Shown piece after piece: positions 24,798 through 36,806 of a DNA stretch of 64,000 bases. Each line of letters starts with the position of its first letter. Position 1 is the first letter of the stretch. The DNA comes from Lichenostomus cassidix. Lineage: Eukaryota > Chordata > Aves > Passeriformes > Meliphagidae. The stretch spans positions 46,013,797 to 46,077,796 of the forward strand of contig CM039184.1 of NCBI GenBank assembly GCA_008360975.2, in the 5' to 3' direction. The translations under genes were made by a program, and so were the position numbers. The notes under the pieces were generated by a model, which did no database searches, was not told where the DNA came from, and saw nothing but the letters and a program-made list of their open reading frames with translations.

Positions 24798-25080
24798 GGA
24801 GAGGGGCTGGAGTGGGGCTGGAGAGGGACAGGAGCGGGGCTGGAGAGGGACTGGAGAGGGACAGGAGCGGGGCTGGAGTGGGGCTGGAGAGGGACAGGAG
24901 CGGGGCTGGAGAGGGACGGAGAGGACAGGAGCGGGGCTGGAGTGGGCTGAGAGGGACAGGAGCGGGGCTGGAGAGGGACAGGAGCGGGGCTGGAGAGGGA
25001 CAGGAGTGGGGCTGGAGAGGGACAGGAGAGGGACAGGAGCGGGGCTGGAGAGGGACAGGAGCGGGGCTGGGACAGGGCTG
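24798..25080. repeat. G-rich minisatellite, GGAGCGGGGCTGGAGAGGGACA-type units
   Basis: About 280 bp made of variable units combining GGGGCTGGAGAGGGACAGGA and GGGGCTGGAGT, with one- and two-base deletions breaking the period around 24913-24950. Runs of three or four G separated by 7-8 bases on the + strand could support G-quadruplexes. Overlapping ORFs on both strands (for example a proline/serine-rich 239-residue minus-strand ORF) are repeat artefacts. Confidence 0.95.
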
Positions 25081-27756
25081 CAGGCGCTCCTGGGGAGTGA
25101 AATACGGGCACTTGCAAAACTCTGCAGCAGGGCGAACATCCCCCCGAGCCCTGAACGATTGCTTTAAAGGATGAAGTGGAAAAGTGTCCTCGTAAAAGCG
25201 ACTCACTCTATCAGAGTTTCAGAAAGCTCAGGGTTTATGTTTGCTTGCGTTTTTTACTCTCCCTAAATGCAGAGGACCCTTGGGTCTTTTAATATTTCTA
25301 GCACGTCTTTGAAACTGAGTGACTTAATTTCTTTGCAATCCTCCACTCAGCCTAGATGTTATACTAAGTCTATTATCACTTAACTACATTCAATTTATAC
25401 ATGTAATAAATCTCTTTGTTGCTGCCCAGGATTTCTTATTTTGTATTTGGTGTTCTGCTACTTCTAGAATTCCTCTACCCAGAATCTGGTGTTCTGCCCC
25501 TGCTGCTAGATAGGGTCTGCCCCACATTTCTATTTGGTGGGAAAGAGCAATATGAAAACTGCAGTGGGGATAGCTGGACACAATAAGTCATGAGCGGTGC
25601 AGAAACAAGAAATTCCATGTCTATCTCTGCCTTGTCCTGCTCATACTAAATACTTTTTTCTACTGAAGCTAAGGTATCTCATAACTGCATCCCAAGTCAG
25701 TCCATAAGCTTGAGTTTCCCTAATCCCCAGTATTTCCAGCAGTGATCTAATAAAAAAATTTGTCTTTTAGCTCAATTTATGTTTAATTATTCACACAAGT
25801 TGGAATAGACTCAATTATGTAAGGAATAATAGCAGCAATAGATGCATGGTAGATTTCCTAAAAAAATTTTTTTACGTTTATTTTAACGTTGTTAAAACAC
25901 TATTTTCTCTTGAAGGGAAAATGGTTTTGGTTTTCCAGATTGTCATAGAAGAACATAAGCAGTTTCCTAAATATCAGGCCAGGAGTTTAGCCACTGAACT
26001 GTCTTTTTTTCATGCATATGGAAGCATGAATAGACTAATATGGTAACTATTAATTTTGTTGGTGCTTGAGTCCATGCTCAGGAGTGTTTTCCAGCAGTAT
26101 TTTCTGTTTCATTACTTCACTTACACCTACATTTTCTCTCAAAATTAAAGATAGTGAGAAAAGCTGCACTAAAATTTTGACAATACATTTCTCATTTAAA
26201 AATGCATTTTTTCACTAGTCAAAATAATCACTGGAACCATTCTGCTTTTCTTCTCTAGAAGAAATTTAAAATTATGTTTGCATTTCATAGGGCAAAATTA
26301 ATGACCTAGAAGAGAAACATGGTGGATTTTCACTAAATTCAGTAGCAAGAACCCAGTTTTCATCAGTTTCACCATTGTTGTTTCTTACGAGTGCATGGGC
26401 ATAGCTTGGAAAGGAAACTGTGAAGTTTCTCACAAGTACAATATATTCATTAGCTGAAATCCAAAAGTTTCTTAAAAGCCATTACTCACTATATAGAGTA
26501 TACAGCAATTTTTTGTTACCATTTATAAGGCAAAAAAAAGCTTACTAGCTTTTATCACATGCTTCATTACTGCTGTCAGGTAACTGCAAGTTTGTCAAAA
26601 ACTTCAGATACTTGTGTGAAAATTGTAACGAGGTTGTTAACACTTACCTCTAGCTAAGCTTGTGATTTCAATTAATTTTAATAAATTCATAGCTCATTAT
26701 TGCAGTTCTTCTGTCAGTAGATCATTATCTCTTCAAATTCAGTCTGATGAAACAATATGCTGTATAAGATATCTAATAGACCTCAAATACTTGTTGGCAT
26801 GAATAAGTAATAAGTACTGTGAATAGCTATCACACCCTCCTTGAAGTTCTGTTATCTTTACTCTTCAATGGTGTGGTTTCCTTTAGAGTGAGAGATTCCC
26901 ACTTCTACTCTAGATTGGAAATAACTACAAAGTCAGCTTTATTCTAGTGTTTAAATGACACATGTGCTTCTGGAGTTGAGTATGTGTGTACCTTTAAAGC
27001 TAAAGAATAGAAGACTTTCAGCTTTACTCCTGTTATGCATCCATCATGGGTTTTTAAACTTGTTGCTTGCATTTTGAGCAGACATTTGTTGTCAGGTTGA
27101 ACCATGAATTGATCAAGAGGCTAAGCAGGACATCAAATGCTTAGGGAAGCTTTCAAGGATGGAACAACCAAGCAAAGCATATCTGAAGAGAATTGTTTGA
27201 GAATTGCAGGCATTGACTTTTGTTTCAGACCCATCAGCCTGTCTGAAACTATTTTGAAAGTATTTGTGTGGTTATTTCAACAAAAAGATGATGTTAATAC
27301 ATGTTTTGTTCTATATTGTGATTGTTCACTTTGTTTCCATCTGGTAGTGGTATGTGATTTTGTGACTGATGAAAATGTATCTGTTTTGTGCTTCTGCATG
27401 GTCTGTTATGGATTATGACTGATAGAGTAAAGCCAGGTGTGGGTACAGAGCCATTTTTAATGTAAAATGGTAAGCTCTAAACTCTTGTCCAAATATTGGA
27501 AAGTCAAAGAGTTGATACAACTAAGTGATTTACAGTCAGTGTCATATTTTGCAATCATGTGAAATTCAAGAAGAACATAATGAGTACCATGGTTTGAAAT
27601 CATTGTAGAGATGGGAATCTGAGAAACTGATAAACAGCCAAATAAAGCTAAAGATTAATTTAGCTACTAATTCATGCACAAAATCTGTCTCTCTCACCTT
27701 TATTATTACTGATAATTTAAAAAATTATGCTCTCCAATGAAATAAAATAGCAGAAG

Positions 27757-27962
27757 TTCATACCAGAAATTAGGAAAATCTTTTTCATTGGATGGGTAGT
27801 GCAGAACCCACTGCCTACAGAGGCTGTGGAATCCTATTCCTTGGGTGTTTCCAAGACTCAAAGTCATAGATGACAACATGCTGGCAGCAATCTCACTTGG
27901 AGCAGCAAATTGGGTAGAGACCTCCAAAGGACTCTTTCTCCCAGTAGTTCTGTGATTCTAGG
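27757..27962 (+). mobile_element. CR1 LINE 3'-end fragment, plus orientation
   Basis: The sequence runs from CAGAAATTAGGAAAATCTTT through AGAGGCTGTGGAATC to TTCTGTGATTCTAGG. This is the order of a bird CR1 3' UTR, ending with the ATTCTATG-type tail. It is moderately diverged and 5'-truncated, as most CR1 copies are. Confidence 0.75.
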
Positions 27963-28819
27963 GTATAAAAAAATGGGTAGTAGAACCATAGGCATTTTGC
28001 ATGGTAGAATAAAGTTTAACATTACATCTGGTTTCATGGTATTTGAGATAATTTAATCCTGATTTTCTTGGGGAAACTTATAATTTCTCTCTAACTCACA
28101 TAGGCAATTAAACAATGAGCTGCAAGAGAGAGCATTGAAGGAAGCTATTGGTATTTATTAGTGAATTTTTTGAAAGAAATAAATGGACTTTCCATTCTGT
28201 GAAGAGCAGTTGAAGTACAAGGATTTAAAAATCTCAGTTTGCACAAACAACTTGCAGGCATCATGTTCCTGAGATGTAAATGCAACCTGAACTGACATAC
28301 GATTCTGAAAAACTTAATCATGTTAAGCTTTTACACCCTGTCCTTTTACACACTAAAAAATAGAGTGGTATTTGTCTTCTGATTGCTCTGGCTGAGAAAG
28401 TTTGTCAGAATTCTTTCTTGTTCACACAACAAAAACATAGTATAACTGGAACATTAAATAATAACTCCATTAATGTAGCCAGCTAGGCTTGTCTGTGAAC
28501 AGAAGCATTCAGACTCTACTGGTAGAAAAATAATTAGGCTGTCACTGAATATTTTGAAAATACAATGCTTAAAGTTCCAGTGATACAAACAAGAGAGTCA
28601 GTAGCAGTCAAATAAAGAAATGGCCAAGGAAATTTTATCTCATATCCTGCAACATATATTTTGCCAAATGTGCTGTCAAATTCAGAAGATCCAGTCTGCA
28701 GTATTCCTGGGCAATGCTAATGATCTTGTAGAGACAATGGCAATGCTATAATGAAACAAGCACATAAATGCCTCTGAAAAATATAGTTGTGGGAATTTCC
28801 CATAGGGGAAACAATTAAT

Positions 28820-29214
28820 TTGTTAGACTGATCAGCCTTAATTCACTAGGGCTTTGATGATCAACACCCAGATCTTAAGCTTCCCCTGTGAACTTCCAAG
28901 TGGGTTGCAAAGCATATGTTGTGTGTACTTGCAGTGTTCTGTTTTCAAGTGAGGTGCTGTGGCTAGCACAGGTTTTTCCCATGAGAAGTTTTCTTGTGTT
29001 TTGTAAATAAAGATAAAGTTTGGATGTTGTTGGAACAGTGTCCCAGAACTTGGACAGTGCAGGCCTGGCCAATCAGGCCTGGGGGAAGGTTTCTGACTGA
29101 CCAATCTGGGTGACTTTTGAGAACTCTATATATGTGATGAAATCAAAACAATAAAGGTCATTCCTTCTTGCCACTGAGAACTGGTGCTTTCATTACTCTG
29201 CTAGCTGCTCAACA
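28820..29214 (+). mobile_element. LTR-like element with promoter and polyadenylation signals, boundaries uncertain
   Basis: Close to the 3' end are a TATA-like box (CTATATATG, about 29126-29134) and an AATAAA signal (29150-29155), followed by a T/C-rich tail ending in CAACA. This compact TATA, poly(A) signal, short tail order is typical of retroviral LTRs. CAATCAGG and ACCAATCTG boxes lie upstream. The left boundary (a TGTTAGAC or TGATCAG start) and any target duplication were not resolved. No internal retroviral genes flank it. Confidence 0.45.
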
Positions 29215-32070
29215 GCAACAAGGTGCTATGTTCTGCTCTTAGTTTCTAGACAGATTTCAGAGGAAGGGGTTTGCTGCGTTATTTTTCTCTGAAACTGAGT
29301 TGTGTATAGTTGTAATTGTGAGATATACTTGGAAAAAAGGAGCCTAATTTCTTGTTAAATAGATCAGAAGAGTGGCTATTCTAAAAAGGTAGTTAACCAG
29401 AGAGAACTGGGACAGCTCAGGCACAGCCTATTTGTCTGCTGACCTATTCATAACCTCAACTGTTTTAAGTCTTTTACAAAGAAAGCAATGTGTTTTTTTG
29501 TTTTGTTTTGAACATAACAGTATTGGTACACAATTAAATGTTGTCAATCACGCTAGCATTAATTTTCACTGATTGAAAACATGTTTGTTAGAAAAACCCA
29601 CCAAAAAACCCAACCAGAAACATCTGAATGCCCACCTGGTTCCAGTGGAAGCTACCATTTTTTATGCATTTTTTAAAAAAAGGCCTATTAAGAGTGGTAA
29701 AGTCATGTACATGTTTCAAAACAATAGCAAAATCCTGTCCAACCTAATGTGCCATGGAAATTAGCCTCTAACGATAGATCTAATCCTAGAATTAATTTCA
29801 ACATGTACCTTTTGTTTAAGGGCAGGCTCTTAGAAATATGTCTCCAGTTTCACTAAAGAATCCCGTAATTAGGAAATGACTAATCAAAATACCATATCTG
29901 GAGCACAGGCCAGCTTGCACCTCATGGGGGGTAAATGTTCAGCCTTAGCTTTCGTTCTTGAGCTTACCTGCTCTCAGCTCTGCCTGCCCAAGGGGTTAAG
30001 GAAGAATGTGCTTCAGCCAAGAAATGCAGCATCTGGAAGCAACTTGCTGAAAGAAGTGGGGCTCCAAAAGATGAGGTGACTTGATGAAGTGTCCAGGCTT
30101 TTGCAATATTCTTTAGTCAGGAGAATAGCTGAGTTAGAATTTATGACTTGCTGTGAGCAAGAAGTGACTGGGGCAGACTGGGTGTGGTGTTCCACTCTAC
30201 AGCAGCTGGTACAGATTGCCTTAAAAAAATTATGATAACACTTCAACTCTGATCTAGAATCTGAGTTATATTTCTCTCATGGCTAATCCACTTTCTGTGA
30301 CTTGGGAGATAATGAATAGTTTTTCTCTCTACTGCAGGTGGTCAGTAGCCTTATCACCTCCCCCTTTGGTACCTGTGGAGCACAAGGGGAAGGTGATAAT
30401 CACTCATTCCTTTCAAATTGTATAATTCATTAGCTGAATGAAATTAAATGCAGAGCAGTTGTTTTCAGCTAGTTCTGGTGCCTGGCTTTGTTTCAGATCC
30501 GTGGATGGAATTTGCCATTCAAAGGTTTGTTTTCCTTTTCCCCACATAAGCTATTACGAGTCAGCTGGGCTTCATTTAGAGGTTAGGAGTACTGAGGTCC
30601 CCCTTTGCTCTGAACCATACAGTGCTGCATGCTTTTTATGGCATTTGTTTGCTCAATGAGCTGACTCAGCTCCAGCACTGGCTAAGCTAGCTCTTGGGTG
30701 GTTTGGCACAAAAGTTGTTTCAAAGGAAATGGAAGCACACATGCTTGCGAGGAAGCAGTATTGCACCATTGCATCAGGTCAATTGTCTTGTGAAATGTTT
30801 TTCTGACCATGTCAGCTGACTTAAGAAAAGTCATGACCTTTTGTTAGAAACTTACTTGGGCAGTATCTTGCTTATATCTTTAGGCTACTATCACTGTTAC
30901 TGAAACATGAGTGTGATCCCTCAGGAGACACGAGCTTGTCAAATGTCTACCCACATGTAAATGCAGCAAAATTATACTACTTCTTTTCAGATTATGTCTT
31001 TTTGCTGTGCTAAAAGCTGTATAAATGCACTTCTCTTAAGCCTTTCTTTAGGGATCAAGACATTACATTTCATGTGTAAATTGCTTCTGATAATTTCCCA
31101 AGTCTGCAGGATCATTTGTGCCCATTATCACCTAAAATAACAGCTATTAGTGCTTTTAGTTAAGTGCTTCTTAATCCATGTTTCCATTTTGCAGTATACT
31201 ACAGAGGATCTCTTCTAGCAAAAGAGAAATGCTTATTATTCACAGATCAAAGGGAGGCACCTTTTTACATTGTTTTCCATCTCCTCACCTTTTTTACATT
31301 TTGGTAATGGAGGTATTGCTGTTTACACACACTTTTGCTTTTGTCTTGTCTACAGACATAGTATTTACCAAAAGTTTGTTGACTGTGGTAGCCCTCTTTA
31401 AAGAGAGATACTGGTCAACACCTCAAGGGTGTTTTCATCTTGTCAAGAGAGGCTATCAGAAATGGGGATCTTGCTGTTGACAGTTGTTTGTAATATTGTG
31501 CTTATGCACCAGAGTATGCAGTTGTCTTTTTCTTCCCTTTCTCAGTGTTTAAAGGATGGTTTTAGGTATCAGTGCTCTATTTCCATGGTACAACTACATA
31601 GTTTGTCAGTTGCAAAGGAAACAAGAAGTGTCATGGTGATGCCTGAAATGCTGGTAAAAATGAGATGCAGACACTTCAGTATAGGGCAAAGGGAATAACC
31701 TTGGTTTCATATGATCCCAGGTGCACCATTGTCAAAGGTGGAACCACGACAAAAAAAAGGCCCTGGGTACAACATGTATGCAATTTTATGGACCTCACCA
31801 ATTAGCATCTCTATCTAAAATTCCCCAGTAAGAAACCTAACAAATTAAGTAATTGTCCCCTTATTCTAATTATCTCCCCCCAAAAAGGCTACAACTTAAT
31901 TTACAAAAACATGCTCCAGAGATGAGGCTCCTTTCAAGGTTGGTGCCTCATGTTCTTGAGATTGTGGGGATGTTTCATCTTTCCCAAAGAATTCTGAACT
32001 AGGCTAGAGTACAAGGGTTATAAACATGTGGGGCTAAGATACAGGGAGTGAAAAGCAGAGGGAATGGGAA

Positions 32071-32113
32071 AGGGTATAAAATGTATAAAAAGGGTATAAA
32101 AAGAGTATAAAGA
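32071..32113. repeat. Tandem repeat of GGGTATAAAA-type units
   Basis: Four degenerate copies of an approximately 11-13-bp unit, each containing TATAAA, in a purine-rich setting. Confidence 0.8.
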
Positions 32114-34185
32114 GAAAGGACAAAACCATCAGGCATCATTGGAAGTGGTGATGCTGTCAGCAATGGGTTTGTTGCTTTATGTGGATGATACAAAATTTGA
32201 TTGTGATAGAGCAACCCCCTATAGTTTTAGTGCTCTTTTTTTAACAGACAGCAGATAGAGTGGGAGACAGCAACAATGCTGGTCTTGTGATTTCTTTTGG
32301 CAAATAACTGTGTGGTACTAGGAGGCATCAGTTTAGAGAAACGTAGCTATAGAACAATTTACTCCTCAGTAAGTCTCCATCTTTAAAAATTAGAGATTAA
32401 TTTTAATCTTACTACAGCTACAGCTTTTTATACTATTTTTTAGAAGGTGCATGTATAATAAGGGAATGCTTTAGTTGTGTAAGAATACCTGTGCTTTAGT
32501 TGTAAGACAATGGAAAATGTTGCCTGATGCACATCAGTAAAGAAACCTTAAGAAGTCAGTGCTTTTGAAACATGTGATTTGTATTTTATAGGCTTCTTAC
32601 TGACTACAACTTCTTTTTTATTCATGGAATCATTATTGAAATTATTCCTATGCAGTGATCATACAATACTTATTTAATAGAATTGCAGAAGTGAATTCTG
32701 TCTATTATACTAGAAGTAGTTTTGAGCTAATCAGAGGCAGTTGACATGTATTATGTACATGATGTTCCCTTTTAAGAATCAGTTTGAGTGGAAGTTTGAA
32801 ATGCTGTTTTGATTTTGTGCAAATGTACCTGAATAGATACAGAAGGAATATGTGCAATTGCTGAGAATCCTAGCAGGAGCCACAGATGAGTAGACAGCAT
32901 TCAGCTCTTCTTCATTCATTGTGTTACTTTTATTTCTGTTGCTCCACTTCCCTTGTCATGAAGAATTTGGAACTTGCTTCATTTACAGACGTCTCTTTAG
33001 GAAATTTTTTATTTTTCCAGTACTGTGGTGACAATATATATTGGTTCACATTAAATCTCAAGGAGCTACATAAGTCAAGATTGGTATATTTAAAAGGGGA
33101 AGGCAACTATTTAGAACAACACTTGAGCATATGCTAACTTCATTCCTATTCAGACAGCACTTCAGCATATGCTTGAAAGATGCTCTCAGTAGAGAAGCAG
33201 TCTAGCCTCAAGATTGAAATTCCAAATAAGCCAAAGTTTGTGCTTTAAAAAAATCAGTTGGCACCTGTCTGCCCTGTTGATTTGAATAGGGTCTGTTGGT
33301 GCTCAATAGTTCTGAAAAAAACTGTCCATGTAGCCTATGGCTAACTTTTATTCCTACATGCAAGGATGTAAAAGTTTTAAGCAGTTCCTTCTATTAGGAT
33401 CTTGAGAACAGTGCTAAACTTTAGAATTCCCTTAATTAGCCATGGTCTGACAGAGAGGTTCTGCAACTTTTCCCAAAACTGTGACCTCTGATTTGAGGCA
33501 TCCAATTAATGCTTACTAGAATAGTTCACCACTAATGAGATAAATGCCTTCTAGAACCGGATGTCTCATTTTGGATATCCAGTGGAAGATGCTAAATCTT
33601 GGTACAGCAGTCTCAAATATTCAGTTAGTAATTCAAAATATATAGGAATAAAGTTAAGAATAGTCTTTGTAATGCTTTCATTAACATCTATTATTTTAAC
33701 TGCATATAAAACAGTGTGATTTTACCATTTAGGTAGACTGAATTTTGGAAGGATGACTAAGTAGTCTGGTTAAAACAAGTGTTTAATTTGTTATTTTAGA
33801 TAAAGGTACATTTGCAGCATTTGTGTTCTAAGTATTTCAGCATTCCATGATGGAAAAAAATGGAACTGAGTGTCAAGTGACATAAAAGTGTAATGGTTGT
33901 TTAGAACTGAGATATTAATCAAAGAAAAGCACCCCCAGTTTTAAAATAGGCTCAAATGATTTGTATCTGAATACCTTACACCCTCATAAGTATTTTTAAA
34001 ATTCTTGTGTAAATAATTATCCAAATCTGACATGGCTACATGGGATCTGGGCTAGTTAAGTGAAGTATTTAAAGAGACAGTACAGCAATGCATGAGCTGA
34101 AACTTACTTTATAGAATTGTTTTAGTATTCTCAGTTATATATTCATTTTACTTGAATTTGGAAAGGACGGACATTTTTTTTAGAC

Positions 34186-34985
34186 TATGGTGGATTGCTC
34201 TTTATGGGCTTATCCACCCAGCTGCTCTCTCACTTTTTCCCCTCCACAGGACAAAGGGAGGCAGGAAACAAGATGAACAATATCTTAGGTTGAGTGAAAG
34301 GCAGAGAGATCGCTTACCAATTGCTATCAGGTGCAAAACAGACGCCGGGAAAAATTAACTGAATATATTGCCAATTGAAACCAGAATTGGATGGTGAGGA
34401 ATAAATACAAGAAGTAAAACACCTTCCCTCATCCTGCCCTTCTTTCACAGGCTCAGCTTCACTCCTTCATTCCCAACTCCTCTAGCTCCTCCCTGCTGTG
34501 AGTGGCACAGGAGGATGGGAATGGGGTTGTGATCAGTCCGTAGAACTTCCACTATGCTGCTTCTTCCTCCTCACAATTTCCCCTTCTTCAGTGCTGGATT
34601 TCTGCCTGGGCTGCAGTCCTTCCAGAAAAAATCCTGTGTGGGCCCTCTGGACGGGTTGCAGTCCCACAGGATAAGCCTTCTTCAGCGTTGTTCCTTCACA
34701 GGCTGCAGTACTCCCAGGACATGGACATCTGCTCCAGCATGGAGCCCTCAACAGGCTGCGGAATGGATAACTGCTCCATCCCAGGTCCCTCCCATGGGCT
34801 GCAGGGGAAATCTCTGCTCTGGTGCCTGAAGCACTATTTCCCTTTCTTCTCTCACCTTGGCTAAACTAGATTATTTCTCACACTTCTATTTTCCTCACTC
34901 ACTCCTGTGTGCAGAATTTTGCTTTTGCAGATGTGCTGACCCCATTCCCCTGGAAAGCTATTTTAGTATCACCAGATTTTGGTGT
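34186..34985. mobile_element. LTR-like dispersed repeat with internal degenerate repeats (copy A)
   Basis: This segment opens TATGGTGGATTGCTC and later carries several loosely repeated blocks of the form GGGCTGCAGT...CTGCTCCA. The same layout and many shared phrases (GCAAAACAGAC, AAAACACCTTCC, CTCCCATGGGCTGCAGGGG, TGCAGAATTTTG) recur in the copy near 52.1 kb. I recognise it as a widespread bird repeat, probably an endogenous-retrovirus LTR, but cannot name the family. The end point is approximate. Confidence 0.6.
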
Positions 34986-35962
34986 TACAACCCAATGGGT
35001 AGATTTGATTATTGTCTTGATAGTATTTTTCAAAAATAACTTTACAACTTCAGAGCAGGAGTTGCACTGAGAATCACTGGCAGGCAGTGCTAACACATAC
35101 AGTCACTTTTGAAAACTGCACTCTGCAGTTTTGAAAGTTCTCTTAATTTTGAGACTTAACACTTCTTTGCTAGTCTCACAGATTTACTTTTAATTCTGAA
35201 TGGAGAATCTGTCCCAGAATTGTATGGAAAATTATGATTCCTGGATGATCAGATCCATTAGTTGCTGTGCTGTGGGAATGAGAAGAGTGAAAATGGGGGT
35301 ATGCTGGCAGAAATGGGTGTAACCTGGCACAAAGATTTCCTGTTGGCAGTAGTGGGAGGCAGGGAAATCTCAATCTGGGGATTTATGGACATGAGTGGAT
35401 AGACTTGCTCTTATTTCAGTGGAGCAAAATTCAATTCCTTAATTTTTGTTGAAATTTCTGGAGAGGGAGAAGACAAAGGGGTATACTCATCAGGCACTGG
35501 GAAAATAGGGACTGTTTTTTACCAGGTCTCGATAAAATCTGAAACCCATCTTCTTTGTCCATCCCTTCAGACATCATGTCTAGACTGAAAGGCAAGTAAA
35601 AGGCAGACTTGCTGAACCCTAAGATCTGCATCCTGTCTGCTTTACATCCCTAGCTTTTATCAAGTTGGGAGGTCAGGTGTAAATAACCCACACAATTCTT
35701 GGGAGAAGTCAGTCCCAAAATGTTGCATGACGGAAAGGATCTACCTTATGGTAGTTTGCTACTTTTGTCCAGTTTGCCCAGATAATAAGGAGTGCTAAGG
35801 GTTGAATGTGCTCAAGTTTTTCCCCTTCAGAAGGCTGGAGTTGGAACAATCACCTAGCATGAGTTTGATTTCATTACAGCATGGCAGAGTCTGGTCTTGA
35901 GAATGGGACAAGGCCCCTGCTTAATGCACAACGTGGAAATGCTCTGAGTGTGGAAAAAATGT

Positions 35963-36006
35963 TGCTGACTAGAATGCCTGACTAGAAGGCTTGACTAGAA
36001 GGCTTA
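35963..36006. repeat. 14-bp tandem repeat, three copies
   Basis: CTGACTAGAATGC, CTGACTAGAAGGC and TTGACTAGAAGGC follow each other directly. Confidence 0.85.
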
Positions 36007-36595
36007 GAAAGGCCTTCATCAAAGTAGGGAGTTGTCATAAATACTATAATTTTAATAGATTGTTTGTGATGTGTTGGTAGGGAAGAGGAGAAAGACTGCA
36101 GAAGTAAAACCATCACCTTGGGAAAAATATGTAAGCAAGTCTATGATTTTGTCAGGAGAGGCAGCTGCAAAGTAGAATGGTAGCAAAAAGAGAAACTTTA
36201 TGGTAACACCAAAGCCAGAGCAGCTTCAGAACCCAATTAGCCTTATTTTTTTTCTGGGTGACTTCCATTCTCAGCTTCCTCTGAATTCAATTGTATCCAG
36301 GCTGTGTCAAAAAGAAATTATTTTTTTGTTATTTCTAGTCCAGTTTTGCACAAAGCCAGAGGATTGTGAAAGTATCTAAGAGCTTATTTGGTTTTCCAAG
36401 CTAAGCGTCTCTGGTTTAATTTTTTTCTTATTTTTTGACAGTATTATGACAGCCCTGTGGAATGTAATCTTGCCCGTGAGATACTGGCATTGCTTATATA
36501 TTATAAATACTGAGTAGTCAATTCAATATATGCTTTGAACCAGATATTCAGTGGTGATACTATTGTTCTAAATATATATTGTTTTGATTTCACAG

Positions 36596-36806
36596 GTGCC
36601 TGCACAAATATCACCAACAGCCAGTGCCAAATGCTGCCATATAACTACACCACTGTCACTTCAGTTCTTTCTATTGTCAAGAATATTGAAATGGAAAAGT
36701 TCCTGAAGTTCTTCAGTTATCTCAATCGTCTCAACTGCTATCAACACATCATGCTGTTTGGCTGTAGTCTTGCTCTTCCTGAATGCATCAGTGACGGTGA
36801 TGACAG
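36596..36806 (+). CDS. CORIN: CORIN exon 4: first half of frizzled domain 1
   Basis: A 211-nt exon lies between TTTCACAG|GTGCC and GATGACAG|GTATTT, entering in phase 1 and leaving in phase 2. The split serine codon gives S-A-C-T-N-I-T-N-S-Q-C, matching human SACMNITHSQC. It carries frizzled cysteines 1-5 (in ACTN, SQCQ, NCYQ, GCSL and PECI) and the strongly conserved stretches QMLPY, NIEMEKFLKFF and YQHIMLFGC. Frizzled 1 of corin is required for efficient pro-ANP processing. Sequons NIT and NYT are present. The codon at 36679-36681 is Lys in SIVKNIEMEK; human corin has Arg164 here (SVVRNMEMEK), a reported autocleavage site. There is also one extra residue between the PY and NIEMEK motifs compared with human. 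Confidence 0.96.

Larger units (their letters stand above)
19786..36595 (+). other. CORIN: CORIN intron 3
   Basis: An intron of about 16.8 kb, donor GTAAGT and acceptor GATTTCACAG. Contents by position: a possible ancient CR1 remnant (22.6-23.4 kb), poly-T/poly-A tracts (23.47-23.54 kb), a GC-rich island with minisatellites and a CTCF-like motif (24.57-25.08 kb), a CR1 3' fragment (27.76-27.96 kb), an LTR-like element (28.8-29.2 kb), a TATAAA-containing repeat (32.07-32.11 kb), an LTR-like element with internal repeats (34.19-34.98 kb) and a 14-bp tandem repeat (35.96-36.0 kb). Intervening stretches are AT-rich with no recognised coding sequence. Confidence 0.85.

Noticed and set aside
24487..25206. 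Long overlapping ORFs on both strands (up to 239 codons on the minus strand)
   Set aside because: They coincide exactly with GC-rich minisatellites whose base composition lacks stops. Translations are simple peptide repeats in several frames at once, with no domain and no splice or start context.
31720..31990. Possible LTR or repeat fragment
   Set aside because: Some phrases looked repeat-like, but I could not find termini, TATA/poly(A) order or a second copy in the window.
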